NCBI GenBank assembly: GCA_004335835.1
Contig: RWJK01000609.1
Coordinates: 31,109 to 95,108 of the forward strand
Reading direction: 5' to 3'
DNA from: Scenedesmus sp. ARA3
Taxonomy: Eukaryota > Chlorophyta > Chlorophyceae > Sphaeropleales > Scenedesmaceae
DNA: 64,000 bases
Shown here: in pieces, positions 11,308-21,866 of the stretch
Layout of the letters: each line of letters starts with the position of its first letter
How positions within the stretch are numbered: position 1 is the first letter of the stretch
Notes under the pieces: generated by a model
The model's database searches: none
Told to the model about the DNA's origin: nothing
The model's input: the letters and a program-made list of their open reading frames with translations, nothing else
Translations under genes and position numbers: made by a program

Positions 11308-13308
11308 ACTGCTGGGCCATCAGGATGCATGCTGCTCAGTGGTCGGGCATGCATGGGGCTGTGCTGCAGCTGCAGTGTGCTCTGTTGCATAGGTTATGTT
11401 GCTGCAGCTTGGTGCATGTGTGCTGGCAACAGCGCGGAACAATTTTGCAAGTGGACTGGGGGGCTGTTGGCATTGTGAAGCTGCAAGGAAGTGTGTGAGT
11501 CACGTGCGAGTCATGTGCGAGTCATGGCCTTCTGTGGTGCCATCCGCATCTTCAAGCAGTAGCCAAGCATCAGCAACCATTGTGTGCTTGTTGGACAGCA
11601 TGGCAGTTCAGCCAAGCATGCATATGACAAGGCGTGACTACCGTTGAGGGTGCAGCAGGGTGGTGTTGCTGCAACCTGCAGTCCGCCAGACACTGCATGT
11701 GAGGGAGGTACAGCTACTATACTTACTACTGCAGTTGATATGTTGCCTGTCTGTGCCTACATACAAAGCACTTTGCTCAAACCAGCTGTGGTTATGTGGT
11801 TAGGCTCCGACTGCCATCACCAACCCACAACTCGGGTTCCTCTTTTTGCATGGCATGCACGAGATGGAGCACGCACTGCCTGTTTTGTTCTGTCGACCGG
11901 ACATTACTGGTGGTGGTTGGTGCTGTGTACACTGTTGCAGCAGCAGCAGTCGTGCCCATTGAAGCTGTAATGGCTGTTGGCAGTTGCTTTTGGCCGACTG
12001 ATGCTATGCTTGTTGCAGCTGCAGAGTGTGATGCTGGCTGTGGACGTTCAAGCCCTTTTTAGTCTGAAGCTGTGTGTTGCATCACTCTGTTTCACTGTCA
12101 GAACTTGCGGGGAGGCGGCGTGTGTCTACTTGGTGTTTGGGCTAGGCGCTGCGCCGCGGGTTGTGTTGCAGTTGGCAGGCCAGATGGAGTTGGCGGGGAT
12201 GTGTACAGCGGCAGGCTGCTGCCGCCTGACTGGTTGCAGCAGCTGCCCTGGCAAGTAGTTAGCGCCCTCACTGCTCCTGCACACAGTGAAGAAAGGGATA
12301 TTTGCAGCAGGCCTTGGCGGCAAAGTCTGTGCCCGTGTGTAAATTACTTGTCTGTACCAGTTTGTACTAGTTTGTCAGGGGTGCAGTTGGTGCATGCACA
12401 AGCTGCGCGGCTTGTCACACAGCTTTGTCCATCATGACGCAACCACCAGGTGTATTACGTACTATATTTTGTTAGGCTATGCCGTTTACTTGGGCCATGT
12501 GTGTGTAGTATTTGTGACACACCACTTCGGACGCAACATCTGCTTGGCAGCTTGGCAGCACTGCACAACAGCACTGCTTGACTGTGTGGGTGGTGGCAAG
12601 TTTTGCTGTGCATGCGTTGCCGAGGTGTTGTGCATGCGTTGCCGCGGTGTTGTAGGTGTGTGATGTGAGCACCGTGATGACATGTCACGGCTTGTGCTGC
12701 TTGTCGCTCTGACAGCCTTCGCTACAAACGCATGCATGGGGTTGCAAGCACACTGTGCTGTACAGTGCATTGCAGTGGATGCATCATCTGCTTGGCTGCT
12801 GCCACCGGTTGGCGGCTGTTGGTTGCCTTGCTTAGTACATGCTTCTGTCTGTGACGGTGCCCGCATGTGCTCGCTGTGCATTGCACTGCATCTTTTCACA
12901 TTGTGTAAGCCAGTGCTGATCATCACGTAAATGCCTGCTCTTCTGCAAGGGTTCACGTTTGTTGATGGCGGGAGGCGTCCTAGAAGCTGCTGACGAGCTG
13001 CCAGCGGTGCTCAAGAGTTTGGTGCAACTCAAAATGCAAACAAAACTAAGCGTTCAACCAAAAGCTGCCACCGAGGCAGTTTGCAAACAGTACCAATCCC
13101 TTCACTTGACAGCTAATGTCGGTGCCTGGTTCAAAAGTCCCCAGTTGAACATTTGGCGCCAAATGCTCTACAGCCGATTCAGCCTTTGTAAGCGGTTACC
13201 AATCAGTTCACAACATGAACGATGCAGGTTGTGTGCAACTTATGCTATTACAGCACACAAGCACAGCCATATGCAAACTCTCTGTCAATAGCTGTCACAT
13301 CAGCGAAT
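11308..13308. other. convergent intergenic region, no gene seen
   Basis: Between the zinc-finger gene and the bromodomain gene, which converge. The plus strand is T/G-rich to about 12.9 kb and C/A-rich after it, matching 3' flanks of the two neighbours. Candidate poly(A) words are TGTAA at 11966-11970 (plus) and the complement of 13248-13252 (minus). No convincing ORF. Confidence 0.45.
13248..13252 (-). terminator. TGTAA polyadenylation word for the bromodomain gene
   Basis: On the minus strand TGTAA lies 56 bases past the stop at 13309. TGTAA is the established poly(A) signal of chlorophycean algae. The short distance supports it, but a 5-base word also occurs by chance. Confidence 0.4.
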
Positions 13309-13457
13309 TCAAGCTTGCTGGTGGTCATCTGCATCCAGCATCTCAACATCTGCGGCAGCTGGCACGCTTGCAGCGGCTGCATTTGCCTGTGCGGCATCTG
13401 CCTTGCCCGTGTCGGTAGCAGCAGCATCCGCTGCAGCTGCAGCTGCTGCATCACCAG

Positions 13458-13489
<32 letters not shown>

Positions 13490-13615
13490 CCATCAGCATC
13501 ATCATCACTGTCGCTGCTTGAGGCACACCTGCGGCGCTGCTGCTGCTGGTGCTGCCGCTGCTCCTGCTGCTGGTCTTCATCACTCCTGCCAGCACTCGCA
13601 CTCCTGCTTCGCTGG

Positions 13616-13648
<33 letters not shown>

Positions 13649-14751
13649 GCGCCGCCAGCTGCTGCTCCACTGTCGGCAGCACCACTTGCAGCAGGACTCT
13701 CAGAGCGCTGCCGGCCCTGCGCGGCAGAGCCACTGGGACAGTCCCCTTCACCCTCACCAGGCTGCTCCTGCTCCGCCTGCTGCTGCTGCTGCTGCTGCTC
13801 CTCGTCCTCCTCCTGCTGCTGCTGTTGCTGCAGCTGCAGTGCCTGCTGCTGCAGGTCAGTGCTGCTGCTGGCCACAGCAAGGTTGCCGCTGCGCCGCCGC
13901 TCATGAGCTACCGGCGGCGTGCTGTCACCAGCAGCTGGCGCCACCATGGTGGCTGCAGGGCCAGCAAACGGTGAGGTGGGCATGCCAGCAGCAGCAGCAA
14001 CGGCGGCGGCTGCAGCAGCAGCAGAGGCGGCAGCAGCGGAGGAGGGCGGCTGGCCTGCTGCTGCAGCGCCGAGAGCGAGCCTGCTGGGCCGGGCTGCAGG
14101 CGGCAGCGGCGGCCTGGCAGTGCCTGTGTCTGCAGATGCACAATGAGAAACACAGCAACAGAGGGAATGCAGGCAGCAGATGCAGCAGATAGGTGAGCGG
14201 CAGCAGGCTCATCAGCAGATGGCGTGGCCTGGAGATGCATGCAAGGTTTGGTGATGTGCAGGCCACGCCATGCTGACAGCTTGTTTGGACTTGCCACACA
14301 AAATCGCAGCAGCAAGAGACCTGCCTCAAAGCATGACGGCCAGAACCGCAACAACCTGATGCCCAAAGCTACGGCAATGAACAGCTGCACACTGCAGGCA
14401 GGGTTGGCGATGCGCGGCCACTCTGTTCTGCACTCAGCAACACAACAAGCATGGCAGGCGCGATGCTGCAGCTGCCAGCACCACCACCAGCACCATCACT
14501 GAACACAAGTTCATGCTGCAGCTGCCAGCACCAGCACCAGCACCATCACTGAACACAAGCTCATGCTGCAGCTGCCAGCACCAGCACCAGCACCATCACT
14601 GAACACAAGCTCATGCTGCAGCTGCCAGCACCAGCACCAGCACCAGCACCATCACTGAACACAAGCTCATACCTGAGGAGCGCCGCTTAGCCAGCATGTA
14701 ACTGCTCTGCTTGCCAGGTGGCCCCAGCATGCCAGCTGTCATCCCTGCACA

Positions 14752-14784
<33 letters not shown>

Positions 14785-17700
14785 GCCTGGGGAGCCGCCA
14801 TGCATGCAGCCTGCTGCTGGCGGCGCCAGCGGCGGCAGCGCAGCAGCAGGCGGCTGATCTGCCTGCCCAGCCAGCAGCAGCCTTGAGCGTGCTTTTAAGC
14901 CGGCTCCTACTAGCTCCCCTGGCCAAACGATGCCTGCCCGCTCGCTCAGTGATGCCTCATGCACACATACCATGGGGAATCCACTCATGCTGCGCGCAAG
15001 AGACTCATAGCCGGCTGCTGCAGCAGCTGCAGCGTCCTGCTGCTCAGCTGCAGCAGCAAAGGCGGTAGCAGCAGGCGTGGCAGGAGCAGCGCCAGTTGCG
15101 GCTGCTGCAGCATTGTCTTGCTGCTGCGGTTGGCTGTCTGCTGCTGGCTGCTGCTTGTCTGCAGCTGCTGCAGGTGCCTGGTCAGCGCCACCTGCTGTTG
15201 CTGGCTGCACTTCCAATGGCTTGGCACCAGCGTTACCTGCTGCTGTCGCAGCAGTCTGCTGCTGCTGCTGCTGCTGCTCGCTGTTGGCCTGCTGGCACGC
15301 CGCCACAAACTGCTGCAGCTGTCGCAGCTCCAGGGCGCTGCAGCGGGCCAGGTCCACCTCCACCTCCAGCCTACTGCTGCTGCCCTGCAGACGGCAGGGG
15401 GTTCAGGAGCAGCAGCAACATTGATCAAGAGAAGTAACAACAGCAAGAACATCACATGAGTCAATGCCAGCCCGCAGCGGGCCAGGTCCACCTCCACCTC
15501 CAGCTTGTTGCTGCTGCCCTGCAGACGCCAATGCAGCCACGAGCAGCAGCATAAATGATCAAGATTAAGAGAAGTAGCAACAGCCAGAACATTACGTGAG
15601 TCAATGCCAGCCCGCAACGGGCCAGGTCCACAATCACCTCCAGCCTGCTGCTGCTGCCCTGCAAGGGATGAGGAGTAGCAGCAACGATGAGCAGCAACTG
15701 CCAGAACAGCAGGTGAGTGCAGGCAAGTCGTGAGAAGTGATGTCCACCTCCACCTCCAGCCTGCTGCTGCTGCCCTGCAGACGCCAATGCAGCCACGAGC
15801 AGCAGCAACGATGATCAAGAGAAGTAACAACAGCAAGAACATCGCGTTAGTCAATGCCCAGCCCGCAGCGGGCCAGGTCCACCTCCACCTCCAACCTGCT
15901 GCTGCTGCCCTGCAAGAGATGAGGAGCAGCAGCAACGATGAGCAGAAGCCACAGCCAGAACAGCAGGTCAGTGCAGGCAAGGCGTGAGTATGTTTCCACC
16001 ATCACCTCCAGCCTGCTGCTGCTGCTGCTGCCCTGCTGGCAGCAGGGGGGTCAGGAGCAGCAGCAACGATGATAAGCAGAAGCAACAGGAGAATGAACGG
16101 TTGCTGGCGACTGCTTTACCCAAGGTTTAGCTCAATTGTCTAGACACAGCAGCAGCAGGTGCAAACTCGCTGCCATGCATGTGGACATCTGTCAGCACAG
16201 CCCACGTCCATGCCGCACCAGGATGACCTCTTCCACATGCATGGCAGCTTGCAGTACGCACAAATTTGCAGCGACGACAGCAACCCAGCAACCTAGCGCC
16301 ACCTCACCCCTGCCGCCTTGCTGTGCTGCTGCAGGTGGCTGTCACCAGCCGCCATCAGCCGCGGCAGCACCAGGCCCAGCGCAGCCTCCAGCTGCCGCTG
16401 TGGCAGACCAGCCAGCCCGGCGGCCAGCTCCTCGCGCGCTGCTGCAGCCAGCGGCTCGCAGCACAGCGCAGCCTGCAGGGCATTGGATGCATTCGCAGTG
16501 AACAGTGCAGGGCAAGGGGCGGCGGGGCGGTCAGATGCAGGCATGTACACGTAAAGTTTACACGCACACACAGCTGAGCACTTGCCCGTATATCCCAGGC
16601 ATATAGCGACGACATCGAGCCATTGGGCTGACCCACAGCCCGCGGTATGCTGCTTTGCACATCAGCAAAGCAACCAAGCTTATACGCAAAACATCTTGGG
16701 CGCAATCCAAGGTTGATTATTCAACGCCATACGCACCTGCACCCTGAGCTGTGCCAGCTGCTCATGCAGCTCATCCAAGCAGCTGGCCAGCCTGCAGGCC
16801 GCCTCCTGCGCCGCCACGTCTGCTGCTGCGCGTGCTGCCGCCGCCTTGCGCTGCCTCAGCGCGTCCTCCTCGCCCTTGGCCTGCTTGGCCTCCTCCTGCA
16901 GCTTGGGGGTCACCAGCTTGCTCCAGCGCTCCTGGAAGTATTCCTGCAGGCAGCAATGCATGATGCAAGGCAGCAGAAAGGTTTGTGAGTATAAGGCATG
17001 AAGGGTTTTACCAGGACATGCATGCTCCAGCGCTCCTGGAAGTGCTCCTGCAGGCCGGTAAATGAAATCACGGCATCACCAGGGTTCGAGAATAAGGCAT
17101 GAAGAGTTGCGTAGGACATGCATGCGCGAGAACGACGAACGTATATGGAGCGTCACATTGTCAGTGCCATGTCACCAGTTCGGCCACAGCAAGCCACAGA
17201 CAGTGCCATGCACCCGTGCTGATTGTAAAGAGACGTATCCGCTGTACGCCAGCCTGCCAAGAAAGAGTCCACGAATCAAACAAACAAACAATTACGCACA
17301 GTAGCCAGCCCGACACAGCACAAACCAAACAGATACGCACCTGCAGCACGGTGGCCATGTAGTACACGTCCTCTGTGGGCTGGTTGTAGGTGCGCGCATT
17401 GTTGAACACCAGCAGCGCATCGCTGTACACCTGCGCCGGATCAGAAAAGAAGATGGTGGCTTGTCAACTGTCAGGTCGTCGTTGATGGTGTGCACAGCAG
17501 CAGTGCAAGCTGCAACTGCACATCATCGATCACAGAACGCAATCAATCAACACAGCAGCACCCCAGCAGCCGTGTCTGCCGCACCTGTGCAGGCTCCCCG
17601 TAGCCTCCTTCCTCAGCCTTGACCTTCATGCTGCCAAAGTCCATGGGCGTTTTGACATAGGAGCAGTAGTCGCGGTACTTGGTCACGTCAACAGGTGAGT

Positions 17701-19930
17701 TGAAGGGGAAGGCAAACTGCAGCAGCAGCAGCAGCAGCCCAGCAGCAGCAGCAGTGAAGGTGACAGCGCACAACAGCCTGCAGGTGCCGGTGGCACCAGT
17801 TGTCTACAGCTCAAGTTCCTTCCACAGCGCGCCAACTACGACAATAGCGCCAGCAGCAGCATTTCGCTGCCGCTGATGGCCCAGAAACTAATGCTGTACA
17901 GCAACCAGTTCATCCGTGTGCAAATGATGGTCTTCTGGCCACAAAGATTGTGCGCCATCAGCGCCTTGATCACCGCCAGGCACTGCTTGGCAGCCAACCA
18001 CCGCAACAGCAGCAACACCTTGCTCCTGCTGCTGACGCGCCACCTACTGCTGCGGTCACAATACGTTACGTTGCGTTGCATACTCACCTTGTGCGCCATC
18101 AGCGCCTTGATCACCGCCACTGCTCGACTTCCAACCGCTACAACAGCAGCAGCATCTTGCTACAGCTGCTGATACACCATGCATCATCTGCTGCTGCGCT
18201 CACCTTGTGAGCCATGAGCGCCTTGATCACCGCCAGGCACTGCTTGGCAGCCACCTCAGCCAGCCTCCGCGAGCGGGCGCCCGCCAGCATGCGGCGCTCA
18301 CTGGCGTCCAGCCGCGGCGCCTTGGCTGCTGCTGCTGCTGCTGCTGCGCTGCGCGGCGAGAGCTTCCAGGCAGACACAGCACGCGTCTGCAGCAGCGGCG
18401 CCACGCGCGAGGGCACGACAAACTCGGTTAGGCTTGAGGAGCACCACAGTGGTATGACAGGAGCCATGGCTGGGAGCATGTGCTAGGTGCAACGCTTGGT
18501 TGTGCATAAAGAAGCAAGCGTTGTTGCTGTGCGCACAGCACGATCGCCCTGCACCTCCCAAACACGCACACACAGCACCCACCCGTGCGTTCACTGCATG
18601 TAAACAGCAACATTCACAACCTAAACCGCCCACCCACCTCGCACAGTGCGCCCTCCACCTGTGCGGTGAGCTCCGCAAACTTGCGCTTCAGATTAAACAC
18701 TTTGCGCTGCTTCAGCCGCAGATCACGCTCGCTGGGCTGCCGCGCGCCAACAGCAGCAGCGCCATCCGCGGCGCCGCCTGCTGCTGCTGCTGCTGCCTCC
18801 TCCTGCTCATCTGCACCATCCATATCTGAATCCAGCAGCAGCAGCTGATCATGCATGTCTCTGCTGCTGCTGTGCTGCTGCAGAGCTTGCTGCGGGGCGT
18901 CCTGCTGCAGCTGGTGGGAGGCCTGCTGCTGCTGCTGCTGCTGCTGCTCTGCCTGAGGAGCTGCAGCAGCAGGTGCTGCAGCAACAGCTGCGCCGGGAGT
19001 GTTAGCTGCAGCAGCTGCTGCAGCGGCCTCGGCTGCTGCTATGGCTGCCTCTGCAGCAGCAGGGATGCGTGACGCTGCTGCTACTGCTGCTGCCTCCAGC
19101 GCTGCGGAAGCAGGCGCCACTGCGCCTGTGCTCTCTGGTGAAGCAGCAGTGGAAAGGTCCAAGCCTACCACCTGCTGCTGCTTCTGCTTCTGTTGCTGCT
19201 TGTGCATGCGCATCGTCGCAGCGTTGTGGCTGGCGGCAGCTGCTGCAGCTGCAGCTGTTGCTGCTGCTTGTTCCTGCAGCGCTACAGCGCCCTGCACCTG
19301 GAACGCTGCTGCCAGTAGTGATGCGCTGTCAACTGCCACTGGCGCAGCAGCTCCTGGCCGCGCAGCAGCTGCTGCTGCAAGTGCAGCTCTGCTGTCTATG
19401 GCTGCGCCAGCAGGTGCTGCATCGCCATGCTGCAGCTTCTGCTGCTGCGCGTCTGCTCCTGCTGCTGCTGTTGTGGCTTTTGCTGCTGCAGCAGCTGCTG
19501 CCGGGCCTGCCAGCGCAGCTCGCATGGCAGGGTCGAGGCCTAACAGCATGCCTTGCTGTTGCACTCTGCTTGCGGCAGCATCCTGCTGATGTTGCTGCTG
19601 CTGCTGGTGCTGCTGTTGCTGCTGCTGTGCTGCCATCAGCACTGCTCCCTGACGCGTGGGGTCCTGGTAGAGAGCCGCTTGAACCTGCTGTCCTTGCACT
19701 AGCTGCGCCAACGCCTGCATCTGCAGGCCTCCAAGGCCCTGAGCAGCGCCCAGGAGCGGGACTATGTGGAAGGGCACTGCCACAGGCTGACGAACAGTTT
19801 GGCCCTCGGGAGCGCCAGCACCCGCAGGCATCTGTATATATGCAATCTGGTACGGCATCGATGCGGCCAGCTGCTGCACCTGCTGGCCCGCACCCTGCCC
19901 TTGCTTGGCTTCGCCTTGCTGCGACATCAC
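13309..19930 (-). CDS. BET/GTE-family bromodomain + NET transcription regulator
   Basis: Eight minus-strand exons, phases consistent: 19930-18638, 18422-18204, 17716-17585, 17430-17341, 16943-16737, 16472-16308, 15384-14673, 14129-13309; about 1,212 residues. Residues 1-431 are Gln/Ala-rich. The bromodomain runs ~485-600: KQCLAVIKALMAHK, FAFPFNSPVDV, KTPMDFGSMK, then VFNNARTYNQP with the acetyl-lysine-binding Asn. A charged coiled stretch follows. The NET domain spans two exons (REELAAGLAGLPQRQLEAAL, then LEVEVDLARCSALELRQLQQ). The C-terminal ~400 residues are Gln/Ala/Ser-rich with acidic and Arg-Ser patches. BET/GTE proteins read acetylated histones and recruit transcription machinery in the nucleus. 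One bromodomain plus NET is the plant/algal GTE form, not the two-bromodomain animal form. The acceptor at 18422 is the weakest junction. Three of its introns carry copies of exon edges. Confidence 0.85.
14462..14672 (-). repeat. donor-anchored intronic minisatellite
   Basis: Four tandem units of about 50-64 bases (minus strand: GAGCTTGTGTTCAGTGATGG, then GGTGCTGGTGCTGGCAGC). The first begins at the intron's own 5' splice site (GTATGAGC). The repeat thus starts exactly where the exon ends. Confidence 0.75.
15461..16060 (-). repeat. five intronic copies of the NET-domain exon edge
   Basis: The acceptor and first ~45 bases of the exon starting at 15384 (encoding GSSSRLEVEVDLARC) recur, with their upstream intron end, at about 15471-15524, 15611-15664, 15741-15780, 15861-15915 and 15988-16038. 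Copies differ by substitutions and small indels, with spacing near 120-135 bases. Most keep CTGCAG or a close variant before the exon-like part, so several decoy acceptors precede the real one. Confidence 0.85.
17024..17053 (-). repeat. intronic copy of exon edge (bromodomain gene, exon 5)
   Basis: Repeats the acceptor and start of the exon at 16943 (encoding YFQERWS; the copy reads HFQERWS). Flanking bases 16987-17024 recur at 17090-17127, so a ~100-base unit was duplicated. Confidence 0.7.
17948..18118 (-). repeat. two intronic copies of the bromodomain exon 2 end
   Basis: The last ~45 bases of the exon ending at 18204 (encoding KQCLAVIKALMAHK) recur at 17948-17996, and in shorter form at 18086-18118, where the CTCAC donor context is also kept. 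Both lie within the following intron. Confidence 0.75.
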
Positions 19931-21372
19931 ATCATGTGATCAAAGCAATCGATCAGACAAACGCAACTGTTTGGTTCTTTGATATCGCCTTGTACTACTG
20001 TGGGTGTGACAGGGTGTTGACACCACCTGCCAAGACCTGCACCACTGTCGTTGTCTGACCAGCATGCTCTGATACGACCAGTCTATCCCTGACACGAATG
20101 CCCAGTACGTTTTAACACATGCTCAAATCAATGTCTTGTGATGGGTGTGCGGTGAAACTATCTTGCTATGCGTTGCACAAACATATGTGCAGGACATTGC
20201 CAACGTTCAGGCTGATGGGACAGGCAAGGTTTGGCTGACTTCAAGGTGAATGCAGCAGGCCCTCCACATCCGGCATTACCCACAATCTCAGTCGAGTGCG
20301 TTGTCAAGTCTAGCTTGATTTAAGCATTGAAGTGAACCAGCTGCTGGAGCCACCGTCTGGCTGGTATAAGGCTATGGCCTTGGCCCGGCCAACCACCAGC
20401 TGGTGGATCGCGATCGGCGTTGCAGCATGCTGTTCGACACAGTGCTTTTGTGCTGGCAGCAGAGCATTTGTTAGAACATGTTGGCTGATTTCACTGGCTG
20501 TAGATACTCTGCCAGCTGCCTTCTGTTGTGTCCAGGGCAGTCTCACCACCCAACATCCAATGCATGCAAAACGTCAAATTTTGAACTTTGGGGTTGACTG
20601 CCGAGTCAGCAGTGCTCAGCATGAAAGCAGGGGAGGGCAAACCACGACAGCTACTGAAATTCATTGAAGAAAAGCAGGGGCATGCACCCGAGCACAAACT
20701 GTGCCCGGAGACAGCCTGTCTCCGGCCCCGGAGTTCCTGAGGAATCCTCGATTTGTCAGGTGATGGTGTGCAGGGGGGGAGCACACTACCTGCTTGTTGA
20801 CAATTGTTTCGTGCTGTATTAGCAGCTCCTCAGAACCTCGTATGTGGGCGCACAGGAGGCATGGGGTGGCTCACTTGCCAGGGCATGCTTGCCAGCTGCA
20901 GCTTGATCTTGACCGTGCAGGACACTTCCCAGCGACTCGCTTGAAGGATGCTGCTTGTGCAGCGCAAGCAAAATTACTGCTGTTCAAGTTGATAATACGC
21001 AAAGAAACGTGGGTTGACCGCGCGCTTGCTGTGCGTCATCCAACACAGCGCTCATGATAAGCGAGTGTGTCACTAGGAAGTGACTGAGATGGCGCACGCA
21101 ATAAGCATCCGACTGTTAATAGGTCTTCTCGTATGAGTTGAAATACTAGATACGTCTACTGATAGTACTACGCTGAAGACACCGCGTGCAAATTTTGGGC
21201 CCTCTTCCCACAGTGCTCACTCCTCGATCTGCCAATCACGCTCCATATATAGGGCCGCAAAAAGACCCATTACGTTGTGTAGATGCTTTAATACACCCAA
21301 ACAGTCCTTTCATACAGTGTCACCAGCTGCGAACAAGCCCTGCAGGAGAAGAGAGGCAGTGGAACACACATC
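19931..21372. other. divergent intergenic region, no gene seen
   Basis: Separates the divergently transcribed bromodomain and secreted-protein genes, so it should hold both promoters. A short perfect inverted repeat lies at 20705-20725 (CCGGAGACAG, one-base centre, CTGTCTCCGG). No ORF of note. Confidence 0.4.
21246..21252 (+). promoter_or_regulatory. TATA-like box of the secreted protein gene
   Basis: TATATAG lies about 120 bases before the ATG at 21373, which would give a 5' UTR of roughly 90-95 bases. It is the best TATA-like element in this flank. Confidence 0.45.
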
Positions 21373-21835
21373 ATGACTGCGCGCAAGGGCGTCAAGGGTG
21401 TATTAGCGTGCTGTGTAATTTTAGCGACAATTATTGCAGCTACACCGGCAGAGGCGCAGGCGCCGAGCGACTGCGGTCAGCAAGGCAAGGCCTGCTGCTG
21501 CAAAGGTAGGTGTGGAGCAGCTGTTGCTGCTGCTGGCCCACAGGATGAATTGGCAGGTACCAGTCGCTAGCACCTGTTGACCTGCTGCGCTGTGCTGCTG
21601 CATTGTAGCTTGATGCAAACTGGCCACTGTTGCCCCACTCACCCTTGCACTGCGTGCTGCTGCTGTCACCGGTCCTGCTGCGACTGGCATGGCACATCAC
21701 CACCACCTCAAAACCAAACACATCTGCAGCCTTGGACTGGCAGAACCCCAGGTGCTGCTCAAGCGGCCTGCAGTGCACCATGTTCAGCGGCCAAGGCTTT
21801 GGCTTCCCACCAGTGGTGCAGTCAGCGTGCCTGCC

Positions 21836-21866
<31 letters not shown>

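Noticed and set aside
13403..13906. Long poly-Cys/Leu/Ser frames on the strand opposite the bromodomain gene
   Set aside because: They are CAG/CTG microsatellites read in other frames; the minus strand has a continuous, phase-consistent exon there.
15461..16060. The regular array as a CRISPR or as extra coding exons
   Set aside because: Eukaryotic intron, units diverged and exon-derived, no spacers. The copies lack downstream donors and the rest of the NET domain.
17084..17095. GGTTCGAGAA resembling the T-loop of a tRNA
   Set aside because: No acceptor stem, D-arm or anticodon arm can be placed around it; it lies inside an intronic duplication.
19069..20058. 329-codon plus-strand frame opposite exon 1 of the bromodomain gene
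   Set aside because: Leu/Gln/Arg-rich translation of the reverse of an Ala/Gln-rich exon; no domain, and the minus frame leads correctly into the bromodomain.
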